Both the position numbers and the translations under genes were made by a program. The notes beneath the pieces were generated by a model, which had not been told where the DNA came from, did not search any database, and saw only the letters and a list, made by a program, of their open reading frames with translations. 64,000 nucleotides of DNA from positions 4,900,001-4,964,000 of the forward strand of contig NZ_CP082944.1 of assembly GCF_019933155.2 (NCBI RefSeq), in the 5' to 3' direction. Position 1 is the first letter of the stretch. Each line of letters starts with the position of its first letter. Positions 26,345 to 34,398 of the stretch are shown here, piece after piece. Source of the DNA: Metabacillus dongyingensis (GTDB taxonomy: Bacteria; Bacillota; Bacilli; Bacillales; Bacillaceae).

Positions 26345-27655
26345 CTATCTTTTTACTGCAGTCATATGAATCCCGTTTTTGATGCGGAGAGAGACAAGCG
26401 GTTCTGGCATCAGAGCTCGCTTCTCATCCGCAAACTCTAACCGAAAATGCTTTAGGACTGCTGCAGAGATCAGCACAGCTTCCATCATGGCAAATTGGCT
26501 TCCTATGCATCCCCTTGACCCTGCTCCAAACGGAAAATATCCGTATATCGGAATCTGATCTTTCTTTTCTTTTGAAAAACGATCAGGCATAAATTCTTCC
26601 GGAGAAGTGAAATAAGCTGGATTTCTGTGCAGGACGTAAGGGCTGATCAGGAAGATGGAGCCTTTCTTAAATGTCTCATTTAAGATTTCAGCATCCGCCT
26701 TTGCCTCCCTGAGCATAATCCACGCAGAAGGATAAAGTCTTAGTACTTCCTGTATAACTTGATTGGTATAAGGCAATTTTTTTAGATTTTCAAACTTTAA
26801 GCCGTTGCCAAAAAAGTCCAGTTCACTAAGCACTCTTTCCTCAGCAGCGGGATGTTTGGCAAGAAGGGCAAAGACCCACGTTAATAAATTTGCAGTCGTT
26901 TCATGTCCTGCAATTAATATCGTGACAATTTGATCTCTTATTTCTTTTTTCGATAATGATTGACCGTTCTCATATTTTGTTTCAAGCAGCAAAGACATAA
27001 GGTGATCTCCTGAAGACTTCTTCATTCCTTCTTCCATTAGATAATCAGCCAGTTCATTCAGTGTTTTGACTCCTCTTTTGTAGTTTCTATTTTGAGCAGT
27101 AGGCAAAAAATCAGGGAAAGGAAAGGGTGTCAGCAAGGATTTTGCCGTTTTTTCAATGATTTCGCTTACTGCTTTAGTAATATGAGTCGTATTTGGAGAA
27201 AGATCAACTCCAAACATTGTTTTGACGATGATCCGAAGCGTCAGATTCATCATATCTTCATGAATTGGCCTGGTTTCTCCGGATTCCCATGAGCTGATCA
27301 TTTCCTGAGTCATTGAGGTTACAGTTTCTGCATAACCGGCGATTTTTCGTTTATGAAAGGCAGGCTGCATCATTTTCCTCTGCTGCCTATGCTCCTCGCC
27401 CTCGCTTGTTAAAACACCGCTTCCAAGTGTTTTCCCAAGTGTCCGTGCAGAAGAACCTTTTTCAAAATACTCTTCTTTTACAGTTAATATCTGCTTAACA
27501 GCTTCTCTGGAATGGATTATGTAAGATGTATTCTTTGAATGAGGATTTATGGCAACGATGTCCCCTTGTGTATGGGTTTTTAAAAGAAAAAGAAGAGGGT
27601 CTTTTCGAAATTCTATATAGTTCCGCAGCTGGCTTCCGCCTAAAGGTACAATCAT
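26345..27655 (-). CDS. Cytochrome P450
   Basis: A 436-residue soluble P450. The I-helix oxygen motif is ILIAGHETTANLL, the K-helix is EVLRLYPS, and the heme-binding loop FPFGAGSRGCIGSQFA holds the axial Cys near residue 387. No N-terminal membrane anchor is present. The motifs resemble the CYP4/CYP102-like bacterial group (AGHETT, FGAGSRGCIG) that oxidise fatty acids or similar lipids. No ferredoxin or reductase gene is adjacent, so electron donors must come from elsewhere. Upstream is a divergent small-gene operon. The substrate is unknown. Confidence 0.93.
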   Translation of the reverse strand: MIVPLGGSQLRNYIEFRKDPLLFLLKTHTQGDIVAINPHSKNTSYIIHSREAVKQILTVKEEYFEKGSSARTLGKTLGSGVLTSEGEEHRQQRKMMQPAFHKRKIAGYAETVTSMTQEMISSWESGETRPIHEDMMNLTLRIIVKTMFGVDLSPNTTHITKAVSEIIEKTAKSLLTPFPFPDFLPTAQNRNYKRGVKTLNELADYLMEEGMKKSSGDHLMSLLLETKYENGQSLSKKEIRDQIVTILIAGHETTANLLTWVFALLAKHPAAEERVLSELDFFGNGLKFENLKKLPYTNQVIQEVLRLYPSAWIMLREAKADAEILNETFKKGSIFLISPYVLHRNPAYFTSPEEFMPDRFSKEKKDQIPIYGYFPFGAGSRGCIGSQFAMMEAVLISAAVLKHFRLEFADEKRALMPEPLVSLRIKNGIHMTAVKR

Positions 27656-27808
27656 ATCAATTCTCCTAAACAGATTCGTTACTAATAGTATACAGCAGCC
27701 CTGTAAATTAATCAGATTCAGGGAATGCTTTTAGAGAGAGTTCTATTTTTATTTTGGGAATGATAGTATAATGACTGTACATCTAAATCTAAAAGGGAGG
27801 TTTGTCCT

Positions 27809-27979
27809 ATGTCAGAAAAGAAAATGACACTTGAAGAGGCGATTAAACAAAAGCTTGCCAGCAAAAAACAGGCACAAGCAAACGGAAATGCCAGTATGAA
27901 AGGCTCTAATCAGACGAAGAACATGAAGAGTCAGGTTTCTAAGAAAACAAATAATCAGCGCAGAAGAATGGGTGTTTAA
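27809..27979 (+). CDS. Small basic protein upstream of ywbE
   Basis: A 56-residue open frame (MSEKKMTLEEAIKQKL, then KKQAQANGNASMKG, ending NQRRRMGV). It is rich in Lys, Gln and Asn, without membrane segments. A strong AAAGGGAGG ribosome site lies eight bases before ATG. Its stop codon is followed at once by the ATG of ywbE, so the two are translationally linked. I do not recognise a function; the composition suggests a disordered, possibly RNA-associated protein. Confidence 0.75.
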   Translation: MSEKKMTLEEAIKQKLASKKQAQANGNASMKGSNQTKNMKSQVSKKTNNQRRRMGV

Positions 27980-28177
27980 ATGAACGGTCAAAACCGCGAA
28001 CATATTAAACCTGGTACGCCTGTTCAGATTGTCCTGAAGCAGGATCAGCGATCAGGAAAGCTTACGGGCGGTGTTGTAAAAGATATTCTGACAAAATCTG
28101 CTTTTCACCCTCACGGAATAAAAGTGCGACTTCAGGATGGTCAAGTAGGCCGAGTAAAATCAATTGATGCTCCTTAA
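27980..28177 (+). CDS. ywbE: YwbE family protein
   Basis: A 65-residue protein that matches the YwbE family (KPGTPVQIVLKQDQRSGKLT, HPHGIKVRLQDGQVGRVK). The pattern suggests a small beta-barrel, SH3-like fold with a DNA- or RNA-binding look, but no function is established. Its ATG abuts the stop of the 56-residue gene, and no separate ribosome site is needed if translation is coupled. In B. subtilis ywbE is next to ywbD, whose homologue lies 4.3 kb away here (32450-33655). Confidence 0.9.
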   Translation: MNGQNREHIKPGTPVQIVLKQDQRSGKLTGGVVKDILTKSAFHPHGIKVRLQDGQVGRVKSIDAP

Positions 28178-28210
28178 GATTATTCAGTATAAATGATTTG
28201 CTGATAGGGA

Positions 28211-28467
28211 TCATAAACGAGGATATAAACGGTCAATTGCCCTTTTATCACCTCTATACTCTGTGATAACCGGAAACCAAAGTTCGCAGATTAAGACATT
28301 TTCCAGTGTTTCCGTCTCCAGAACGCAGAATGTCCTCCTGAAATCAGCCTCTCTAATGATTTGACTCATAAACTTCTGGCCTCTATATTTCTTATCAACT
28401 GCGACCATGTCTACTATTAGATGTGGTTTTTGTCTTTTAAAAAGCCATTCGTTGGTTTTCTCGCTTT
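28211..28467 (-). pseudogene. Remnant of a GNAT acetyltransferase
   Basis: The minus strand carries an open stretch with KPHLIVDMVAVDKKYRGQKF and then CVLETETLENV, which resembles motif A and the following strand of GNAT proteins (V.P.yRGkG...vLeTe...N). The acetyl-CoA loop Q-x-x-G-x-G is damaged (YRGQKF), the N-terminal third is absent, and the frame begins just after a stop. An ATG inside it (28406-28408) gives 65 residues without a ribosome site. It is most likely a decayed gene. Confidence 0.55.
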
Positions 28468-28522
28468 TTTAATAATAGATACTATTTACAATATTGCTTT
28501 GCATATACACTTTAACCAAGAC

Positions 28523-28553
28523 AAAAAAGCTAACATCTGCTGTTAGCTTTTTT
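28523..28553. terminator. Terminator of the parMR-like operon
   Basis: AAAAAAGCTAACA (28523-28535) pairs with TGTTAGCTTTTTT (28541-28553) around a 5-base loop. It is T-flanked on both strands and sits just after the parR-like gene. Confidence 0.92.
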
Positions 28554-28554
28554 A

Positions 28555-29127
28555 TCATTTATTCATTTTAGAAAGAAACCCGCCGATCAAATCATCCGCT
28601 GTTTCTTCTTTTACTTCTTTTTCTGCCGATGAAGCTGACTCCTGCAAAGCTTTTTCCCAATCGAAATCATCAAGGCCTGCATTTTCATCAAAATCCTCGT
28701 CAGGCTCAGGTTCCTGTATAGCCGGACGGCTGCCAGACGGAAAAGGTGTTTCCTGCAAGTAAAGGGCCTCATCAATATCAAGGGCCCTGCTGTTAAATGA
28801 AGCAAGAAGAGAAGCTGCTCTAATTGGATCAGCGAGAATCTGGTACACGATGCTCCCAAGCAGCGCTTCAGAGTGCTCGTGTTTAATCCAGTCTCTCTGC
28901 GCTTTGCTGAGTTTTTGCGGAAGCGGAATTGTGATGCTTTCCTTCTCTTTAACAAAAGAATCGCTGACACCCTGTGCTACAAATTCAGCAATTTTGCTTG
29001 AGAAGTTCCTTTTTTCCGTTTCTTTCAGCTTCTGCAGCTGTTTTATTATGTGCTCAGGAGTATCTGAGGGGATGCGAAACGTGATCGCCTGTCCCCTTTG
29101 AATTCCTGATGAAGCGCCTTTATTCAT
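28555..29127 (-). CDS. ParR-like partner of the actin-like protein
   Basis: A 190-residue protein. The N-terminal third (RGQAITFRIPSDTPEHIIKQ, then LQKLKETEKRNFSSKIAEFV) has the beta-strand/helix/helix look of a ribbon-helix-helix DNA-binding domain. The central part is helical, and the C-terminal 60 residues are acidic, ending in DDLIGGFLSKMNK, a short amphipathic motif that could contact the filament. It lies 12 bp downstream of the ParM-like gene on the same strand. By position it should be the adaptor that binds the repeat array at 30413-30599 and couples it to filaments. No direct homology could be tested. Confidence 0.65.
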   Translation of the reverse strand: MNKGASSGIQRGQAITFRIPSDTPEHIIKQLQKLKETEKRNFSSKIAEFVAQGVSDSFVKEKESITIPLPQKLSKAQRDWIKHEHSEALLGSIVYQILADPIRAASLLASFNSRALDIDEALYLQETPFPSGSRPAIQEPEPDEDFDENAGLDDFDWEKALQESASSAEKEVKEETADDLIGGFLSKMNK

Positions 29128-29139
29128 AAAACCACCCTA

Positions 29140-30321
29140 TTATTTGGTAGTAGCTGCTTTTTTATCTTCACTGCTTTTTTCTTTGTTTGACTTGCGGTAA
29201 AAGTCAAAAACGAGCTTATAATAAGCATTTGCCATCATCCAGATGCTTTCATTCTCATCTTCAAAGAAGTCAATATTGTAGCCGTCAAGATTGTTATTAA
29301 GCGTTTTAAGGTAATCTTTCAGAACAACGGCTCCTCCGCCGACAAAATAGCAGATTTCAGTTTGTGAGTTCTTTTGCCAAACGTTGCGCAGGTGGCGATA
29401 TTGCTTCTTCGCAAGATCTAAGAGAATGCGATCCGTAATATCATGAACGCTTGTGCGGCTACCTCTTACATAGATATGATTGCGGTCAGTCTTCTTGGTG
29501 ATGATTTCCACTACATCACGGCGGCTGTCAAGTTCAACACCATGCTTAGTACGGATCTCTTCACGGATTGCTTCAAGTGATTCTACAACGCCAAGGTTAA
29601 AGCCCTGTGCTTTATCGTCATCTACATTGCGGTTTTTAATTACTGCGATATCAGTAGAAAGGCCGCCGATATCCTGGATGATGATGCGCTTATCAATCAA
29701 GTCTTTATTGATGATGTTTAAATCCTTGTCCATCACTAAGTTGATATAAGCTGCAAATCCCTCAGGATATACTTTCACTTCGTCAAATTTGATATTTACT
29801 TTTAATCCCTGATATTTAGGAGTAATCAAAAATTCAACTTGATGTACATTTCCAAGAAGCTTAGAACGGTAACCGACATCCTTGCCTTCTTTTGCTTCTC
29901 TTAATGGGAGTCCAGTTCCAAGAGTATATGTTGCATCAATAACTTTGTTATTTCTGCGGAACACCTTTTCATTTTCAGGTTTTACTGCATCAAGTGCAAT
30001 TGAAGCAAACAGCATAACTAGCGTTTGATCTTCTTCTGATTTGCTGCTGCCAGGATCAAGCTCAGAAGCATTGTCGCTTTTTGTAGCTAAGTGCCCAACA
30101 CGGTAAATAGCATTATTTTCTTTTAAAGCAGGGGAGTGAACTTTAATATGGATTCCATCAAGCGGATCCTTGCTGTCTAATTCTTCGATTCCAATGACTG
30201 GGCGATCTTCAATGTCTCTTGCAATGACATTCGGTATGTATAGTTGAGAGTCGTATTTTCCGAAAATTGCTTTTACTGCATCATTTCCAACATCGATTGC
30301 TGCGATTCTAGAATTACTCAT
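29140..30321 (-). CDS. ParM/StbA-type actin-like ATPase
   Basis: A 393-residue actin-fold protein. Phosphate 1 is RIAAIDVGNDAVKAIFGKY at the N-terminus, phosphate 2 is IIQDIGGLSTDIAVIKN near residue 220, and the adenosine motif is CYFVGGGAVVLKDYL near residue 340. This is the plasmid-segregation ParM/Alp family, not MreB. The ATG at 30319-30321 behind AAAGGAATGG is chosen over an upstream GTG. Such proteins polymerise with ATP and push DNA apart. It is followed by a ParR-like gene and preceded by a repeat array that looks like a centromere. The setting appears chromosomal. Confidence 0.88.
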   Translation of the reverse strand: MSNSRIAAIDVGNDAVKAIFGKYDSQLYIPNVIARDIEDRPVIGIEELDSKDPLDGIHIKVHSPALKENNAIYRVGHLATKSDNASELDPGSSKSEEDQTLVMLFASIALDAVKPENEKVFRRNNKVIDATYTLGTGLPLREAKEGKDVGYRSKLLGNVHQVEFLITPKYQGLKVNIKFDEVKVYPEGFAAYINLVMDKDLNIINKDLIDKRIIIQDIGGLSTDIAVIKNRNVDDDKAQGFNLGVVESLEAIREEIRTKHGVELDSRRDVVEIITKKTDRNHIYVRGSRTSVHDITDRILLDLAKKQYRHLRNVWQKNSQTEICYFVGGGAVVLKDYLKTLNNNLDGYNIDFFEDENESIWMMANAYYKLVFDFYRKSNKEKSSEDKKAATTK

Positions 30322-30412
30322 GAACACCATTCCTTTCACTTCATGAATTAGTATAAAAATCCATTCTATTAAAGAGTATTAGAGATTGATAGTTTCGTCA
30401 ATAGAGTTATAA

Positions 30413-30599
30413 TGATTACACTTTTGTATACTTGTTTACAAAAGTGTTTACAACGCATACAAGGATGTATACAACGTAGACATTTTGTATACATCCTTTA
30501 ATACCGGGATGCGTACACGTTTGTATACATGTATACATTATTGAAAACATTTTATTACATTTTGTTTACATGTACACATAACTTGTATACATGTAAACA
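30413..30599. repeat. Centromere-like array of TGTATACA-type octamers (parC candidate)
   Basis: About sixteen copies of the near-palindromic octamer TGTWTACA or close variants occur in 187 bp. Exact TGTATACA is at 30466, 30486, 30522, 30530 and 30584; TGTTTACA is at 30433, 30445 and 30563; TGTACACA is at 30571 and TGTAAACA at 30592. Further variants are near 30413, 30425, 30454, 30475, 30512 and 30552. Many are directly abutting or about 20 bp apart. The array begins about 90 bp upstream of the ParM-like start and probably also acts as its operator. Confidence 0.7.
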
Positions 30600-30741
30600 C
30601 CAACCCTATATATGGAAACTGATGGACAGCCGCAACTGCTAATTCATTTTGTTAATCTTGAAATTAAGAAAAAATAGCGGCAGGTAAAGAGGCGGTACTT
30701 GTCGAAATAAATCATTTTAAAGGAGAAAAAGGAGAACAAAA

Positions 30742-31299
30742 ATGACATCATTTCCACAATTAGAAACGAACCGTTTACGGCTAAGAAGTATTGAGAGTTC
30801 TGACGCTGTGAAATTGTATGATTATTTCTCAAACAAAGAGGTAACAAGGTATTATGGAATGAATTCTTTTAAAACATTAGAGGAAGCAGAGTCCCTGATT
30901 AATACGTTTCAAATCGGCTATCAATCAAATAAACTCATACGCTGGGGCATTGAGCTCAAAGAAACAAATGAACTGATTGGAACATGCGGATTTCACGCAG
31001 TGTCAAAGAAGTACAAACGAGCTGAAATAGGCTATGAAATCTCTCATCTGCATTGGCACAAAGGCTATGCATCAGAGGCCATTAAGGCCGTACTTGCTTT
31101 TGGATTTAAGGAGATGGAGCTAATCCGAATCGGAGCGGTGGTTATGCTTGAGAATTCCCCTTCTAGAAGCGTTCTTCTGCGTTTAGGCTTTAAAGAGGAA
31201 GGAAGGCTAAGGAATTATATTATCCAGGATCATATGCCATGCGATGTTATCATGCATTCTCTCCTTGAGGAAGAATGGAAAAAAAGCAGCTTCAGTTGA
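30742..31299 (+). CDS. GNAT-family N-acetyltransferase (RimJ-like)
   Basis: A 185-residue acetyltransferase of the RimJ/RimL branch. The N-terminus has LETNRLRLRSIESSDA. The acetyl-CoA site lies in IGYEISHLHWHKGYASEAIKA, followed by NSPSRSVLLRLGFKEEGRLR. Related proteins acetylate ribosomal protein N-termini or small amines and antibiotics; the substrate is unknown. Two purine-rich ribosome sites (AAAGGAG, AAGGAG) precede ATG. The gene diverges from the parMR-like operon across the repeat array. Confidence 0.9.
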   Translation: MTSFPQLETNRLRLRSIESSDAVKLYDYFSNKEVTRYYGMNSFKTLEEAESLINTFQIGYQSNKLIRWGIELKETNELIGTCGFHAVSKKYKRAEIGYEISHLHWHKGYASEAIKAVLAFGFKEMELIRIGAVVMLENSPSRSVLLRLGFKEEGRLRNYIIQDHMPCDVIMHSLLEEEWKKSSFS

Positions 31300-31312
31300 A
31301 TGCTGCTTTCTT
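31283..31312 (+). terminator. Terminator overlapping the acetyltransferase stop
   Basis: AAAGCAGC (31283-31290) pairs with GCTGCTTT (31302-31309), followed by CTTTATT; the left arm is within the last codons. Confidence 0.65.
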
Positions 31313-31433
31313 TATTGGTTAGATTTTAGGCTGAGGCAGTCTTTCAAGCCATCCATCCTCAACATAACAGCATTCATTATAAACAGGCAATGTGCTGCGC
31401 CCGCTTTTTCATTGAGAGGGATAAAGATATGTC

Positions 31434-32213
31434 TTAGAGTAGGTTATGGCTTGTTTTATTTATTTCTTCTGCACAATCTTTGATTGAGTCAATCACTACA
31501 GCTGGTTCTGATAATTGCGGAAAATGTCCACTTTTTTCAGCGACAATGTGTTTGCTGTTTCTTGACAATGAAAGTAATTCCAATTGATTCTCAAGTCGTT
31601 TTTTTCGAACTTCCTCTGGCATCATTCGATGTTTTTGTCCACCTGTAATTACAAATACAGGTATTTCGGGAAAAGTATTGATTTGGTGAATTTGATTCAC
31701 AGTTTTTTTCACAAAGTTAACTTCATTAAATTGTTTATGTGAAGATAAAGTATCAAACATCGTGAACATCTTATTAATAGTTTTTACTGCCTTACCTTGA
31801 TATTCATTAAGGTTTATATCTTTCGGGTGGCTGGATTCTAAAAAAACAATTCCTGCTACTTCATTTGGGTAAAGTCGGGCATATAAATTAGCATATAAGC
31901 CGCCTAGTGAATGTCCAACCAGTAAGAATGGAGGTTCAAATTCCACTATTGTTAATGCTTCACGCAGAGTGTTAACAATAGTTATCCCGTCTTGGATTTC
32001 TTTCGGTTTATCGCTGCCGCCAACACCAAAACGATTATAGGAAAAGACTGATGATGATTCCGAAATTGCCGGCAGGATTTTCATCCAACCCTCTATCGGT
32101 CCCGATCCGCCGTTAATCAAAACTATATTTGGTTTGCCGTTTCCACTAATATTATATTGTAACGTCCCTTTAGGTGTTTCCACTTTATATTTCTCTATTT
32201 TCAATGTCTGCAC
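31434..32213 (-). CDS. Alpha/beta hydrolase
   Basis: A 259-residue alpha/beta hydrolase. It has the oxyanion segment LINGGSGPIEGW, the nucleophile elbow VGHSLGGLYA (Ser near residue 103), and a C-terminal histidine in VAEKSGHFPQLSEP. No signal peptide is present. Such enzymes hydrolyse esters or lactones, and the substrate is not predictable. It is a single gene. Its codons are more AT-rich than those of its neighbours, for example in the Asn- and Lys-rich segment around residues 130-165, so recent acquisition is possible. Confidence 0.85.
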   Translation of the reverse strand: MQTLKIEKYKVETPKGTLQYNISGNGKPNIVLINGGSGPIEGWMKILPAISESSSVFSYNRFGVGGSDKPKEIQDGITIVNTLREALTIVEFEPPFLLVGHSLGGLYANLYARLYPNEVAGIVFLESSHPKDINLNEYQGKAVKTINKMFTMFDTLSSHKQFNEVNFVKKTVNQIHQINTFPEIPVFVITGGQKHRMMPEEVRKKRLENQLELLSLSRNSKHIVAEKSGHFPQLSEPAVVIDSIKDCAEEINKTSHNLL

Positions 32214-32433
32214 ACCTCACTTTGTTTACATTACTTTACGTGTACAACAAGCTTTTGGTTTCATCTATTGAAGTTCTAGCCAATGCTAATGGGAGTCTTT
32301 GAGAAAAACAATTTTTGCGAAAGTTATAGGGAAACTAAGACATTCGTATCATTCAACGAGTTTTTAATTTATATATTTTATAAACCAACCTTTACCATTG
32401 CCTTCAAATATTATTCATAACTAACTAGTACCA

Positions 32434-32464
32434 TAAGAAAATCCAGTCATTATTTGACTGGATT
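32434..32464 (-). terminator. Terminator of the rRNA methyltransferase gene
   Basis: AATCCAGTCA (32440-32449) pairs with TGACTGGATT (32455-32464). The stop codon lies at the loop, and TTTTCTTA follows on the minus strand. Confidence 0.85.
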
Positions 32465-33655
32465 CAGCTTTTCTATAAACACCACTTTTAAATAATTTCC
32501 CTCTTGGAATTCCTTTATCGTTTTAAAGTCATCCGGCAGAGAAAACTCTTCTTTTATCTTGTATTTTCCGCCCGTTTCTTTAAAGGCGGTATCGATAAAA
32601 GCTTTAAATTTCTTCATTGAGAACGTGCTGCAGTTTGTTGATGCGACAATGACCCCATGTTCTTCCGTTAAAGCAATAGTTTCTTTAAGCAGGTCTTTAT
32701 AGTCCTTTGCAGCACTGAAGGTATATTTTTTAGATCTTGCAAAGCTTGGCGGATCAAGAATGACAAGGTCAAACTTTAGATTTTTTTTCAGTGCATATTT
32801 AAAGTAATGAAAAACATCTTCAACAATAATATCCTGTGCTTCATAATCAATCTCATTAATGCTGAATTGCTCAATGGTTTTGCTCAGACTCCGGTTTGCC
32901 AGGTCAACACTGGTTGTTTTTACAGCTCCACCGAGTGCAGCAAACACAGAAAACGCCCCCGTATAGGAAAATAAATTTAGAACTGTTTTTCCTTGTGCAT
33001 AACGGTCTCTAATGGTCTTTCTTACATCCCTTTGATCAAGAAAAACACCAACCATTGCGCCATCGTTTAAATATACAGCAAATTTCACGCCATTTTCCTT
33101 TACGATTAACGGGAATTCAGGTCTATTCCCTTCTACAAACCCATCTTCCTCAACAAACTTCCCTTGGGAATCAAACCGTTTTTTCTGATAGATCCCGCGG
33201 ATCTCAGCACTTTTCTTTAAGGCCTCAAGAATATAGAGATTAAATTGGTAAATCCCCTTACTGTACCATGTCACCAAATAGTAGCCGTCAAAATAATCGA
33301 TTGTTAATCCGCCAATGCCGTCCCCTTCACCGTTGAAAACCCGGAAGGCTGTCGTGGCTTCGCTTTGGAAAAGGTTCTTCCGGAACTGGATGGCAGCTTG
33401 GATTTTCTGATCAAAGAAGGCTTGATTCATTTCTTCCCTTTCACTTGATGTGAGAATCCATCCGATTCCTTTATTTTGCTTTCCATAATATCCTCTGCCA
33501 ATAAACCGCTGCTGATCATCAACAAGTCTGATAAGCTCGCCTTCATGCTTTAAGTTAGAAAGATTAACTACCGAATCCTTTTGAATCAAGGGGCTGCCAT
33601 TTTTCATTTCCTTAACATATTTAGATTTAATCGTGAGTGTGGTCTCTTTTTTCAT
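32450..33655 (-). CDS. Class I rRNA methyltransferase, RlmI-like (YwbD)
   Basis: A 401-residue protein with an N-terminal PUA domain (about residues 5-80) and a C-terminal Rossmann methyltransferase. The SAM motif is VLNLFSYTGAFSVFAALGG and motif IV is LVILDPPSFARSK. RlmI forms 5-methylcytosine in 23S rRNA; B. subtilis YwbD is the likely orthologue. A conserved Cys occurs in STNCSTFSMKKF. It stands as a single gene with its own terminator. The exact target cytosine is inferred from the family only. Confidence 0.92.
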   Translation of the reverse strand: MKKETTLTIKSKYVKEMKNGSPLIQKDSVVNLSNLKHEGELIRLVDDQQRFIGRGYYGKQNKGIGWILTSSEREEMNQAFFDQKIQAAIQFRKNLFQSEATTAFRVFNGEGDGIGGLTIDYFDGYYLVTWYSKGIYQFNLYILEALKKSAEIRGIYQKKRFDSQGKFVEEDGFVEGNRPEFPLIVKENGVKFAVYLNDGAMVGVFLDQRDVRKTIRDRYAQGKTVLNLFSYTGAFSVFAALGGAVKTTSVDLANRSLSKTIEQFSINEIDYEAQDIIVEDVFHYFKYALKKNLKFDLVILDPPSFARSKKYTFSAAKDYKDLLKETIALTEEHGVIVASTNCSTFSMKKFKAFIDTAFKETGGKYKIKEEFSLPDDFKTIKEFQEGNYLKVVFIEKLNPVK

Positions 33656-33880
33656 AGTTCCGTCCCATCTTAAAAAATTATGCTTATCTTATTGTTACCA
33701 TACTACATGAAACAACTTGCACTTTCTAGGAAAGTCCTTGTTAAAAAAAGAAGTATTTTCTTCATTTTTTCTGGAAATTATTAAATAAATTTCAGCAAGA
33801 TGTTTCTTTTCTAAAAGGCAGGGGAATAACAACCATAGAAACAAAAACCAACCACTATCTTAAGAAAGGCGGAATTTAAA

Positions 33881-34135
33881 ATGGGCTTTATTTTATATCT
33901 TATCGTTGGCGGTTTAATCGGATGGTTAGCTGGAGTTATTTTAGGCAAAAACGTACCTGGAGGCATTATAGGGAACATCATTGCCGGTATCATTGGTGCT
34001 TGGATCGGCGGAGAGCTTCTTGGCACATTTGGACCAACTTTAGCAGACATCGCCATTATCCCTGCATTGCTTGGAGCTATCATCTTTGTTTTCTTATTAA
34101 GCCTTGTATTGCGTTCAATGCGCAAAAGAACTTAA
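33881..34135 (+). CDS. GlsB/YeaQ/YmgE-family stress membrane protein
   Basis: An 84-residue Gly-rich membrane protein with three hydrophobic segments. The family motifs are LIVGGLIGWLAGVILG and GIIGNIIAGIIGAWIGG, with a basic tail (RSMRKRT). It belongs to the transglycosylase-associated protein family, which is often induced by general stress. No catalytic residues are visible. AAAGGCGG lies before ATG, and a strong terminator follows. Confidence 0.9.
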   Translation: MGFILYLIVGGLIGWLAGVILGKNVPGGIIGNIIAGIIGAWIGGELLGTFGPTLADIAIIPALLGAIIFVFLLSLVLRSMRKRT

Positions 34136-34148
34136 TGAATTGGAACGG

Positions 34149-34182
34149 AACACCTGCTGAAGAATCAGCAGGTGTTTTTTGT
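34149..34182 (+). terminator. Terminator of the GlsB-like gene
   Basis: AACACCTGCTGA-AGAA-TCAGCAGGTGTT (34149-34176) followed by TTTTG. Confidence 0.93.
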
Positions 34183-34194
34183 TTTTAAAAAAAA

Positions 34195-34230
34195 GCATAA
34201 AAAAACCACTGCTTTTTTCAGCAGCGGTTT
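34195..34230 (-). terminator. Terminator of the 34-residue protein gene
   Basis: AAACCACTGC (34203-34212) pairs with GCAGCGGTTT (34221-34230) with one mismatch. On the minus strand a run of T residues follows. Confidence 0.75.
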
Positions 34231-34238
34231 AACGTTTA

Positions 34239-34343
34239 TTAGTAAGTTGTACGTCCGCTATTTTTACGCTTGTTAAGCATTTTCTTTACAATAGGATAGA
34301 CGATTGGAGCATATTTTATCGCTTTTCTAATCAGTTTTTTCAA
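34239..34343 (-). CDS. 34-residue cationic amphipathic small protein
   Basis: A short frame starting at TTG (34341-34343), six bases after a near-consensus GGAGGAG. It encodes MKKLIRKAIKYAPIVYPIV followed by KKMLNKRKNSGRTTY. It has eleven Lys or Arg residues and a central hydrophobic face, so it could lie on the membrane as an amphipathic helix. It has its own terminator just downstream. I do not recognise a named family. The quality of the ribosome site and terminator supports a real gene. Confidence 0.75.
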   Translation of the reverse strand: MKKLIRKAIKYAPIVYPIVKKMLNKRKNSGRTTY

Positions 34344-34398
34344 TGTAAACTCCTCCTCTTTTCTTTTTATTTTCCCAAAAAGCATACATAGTAAACGC

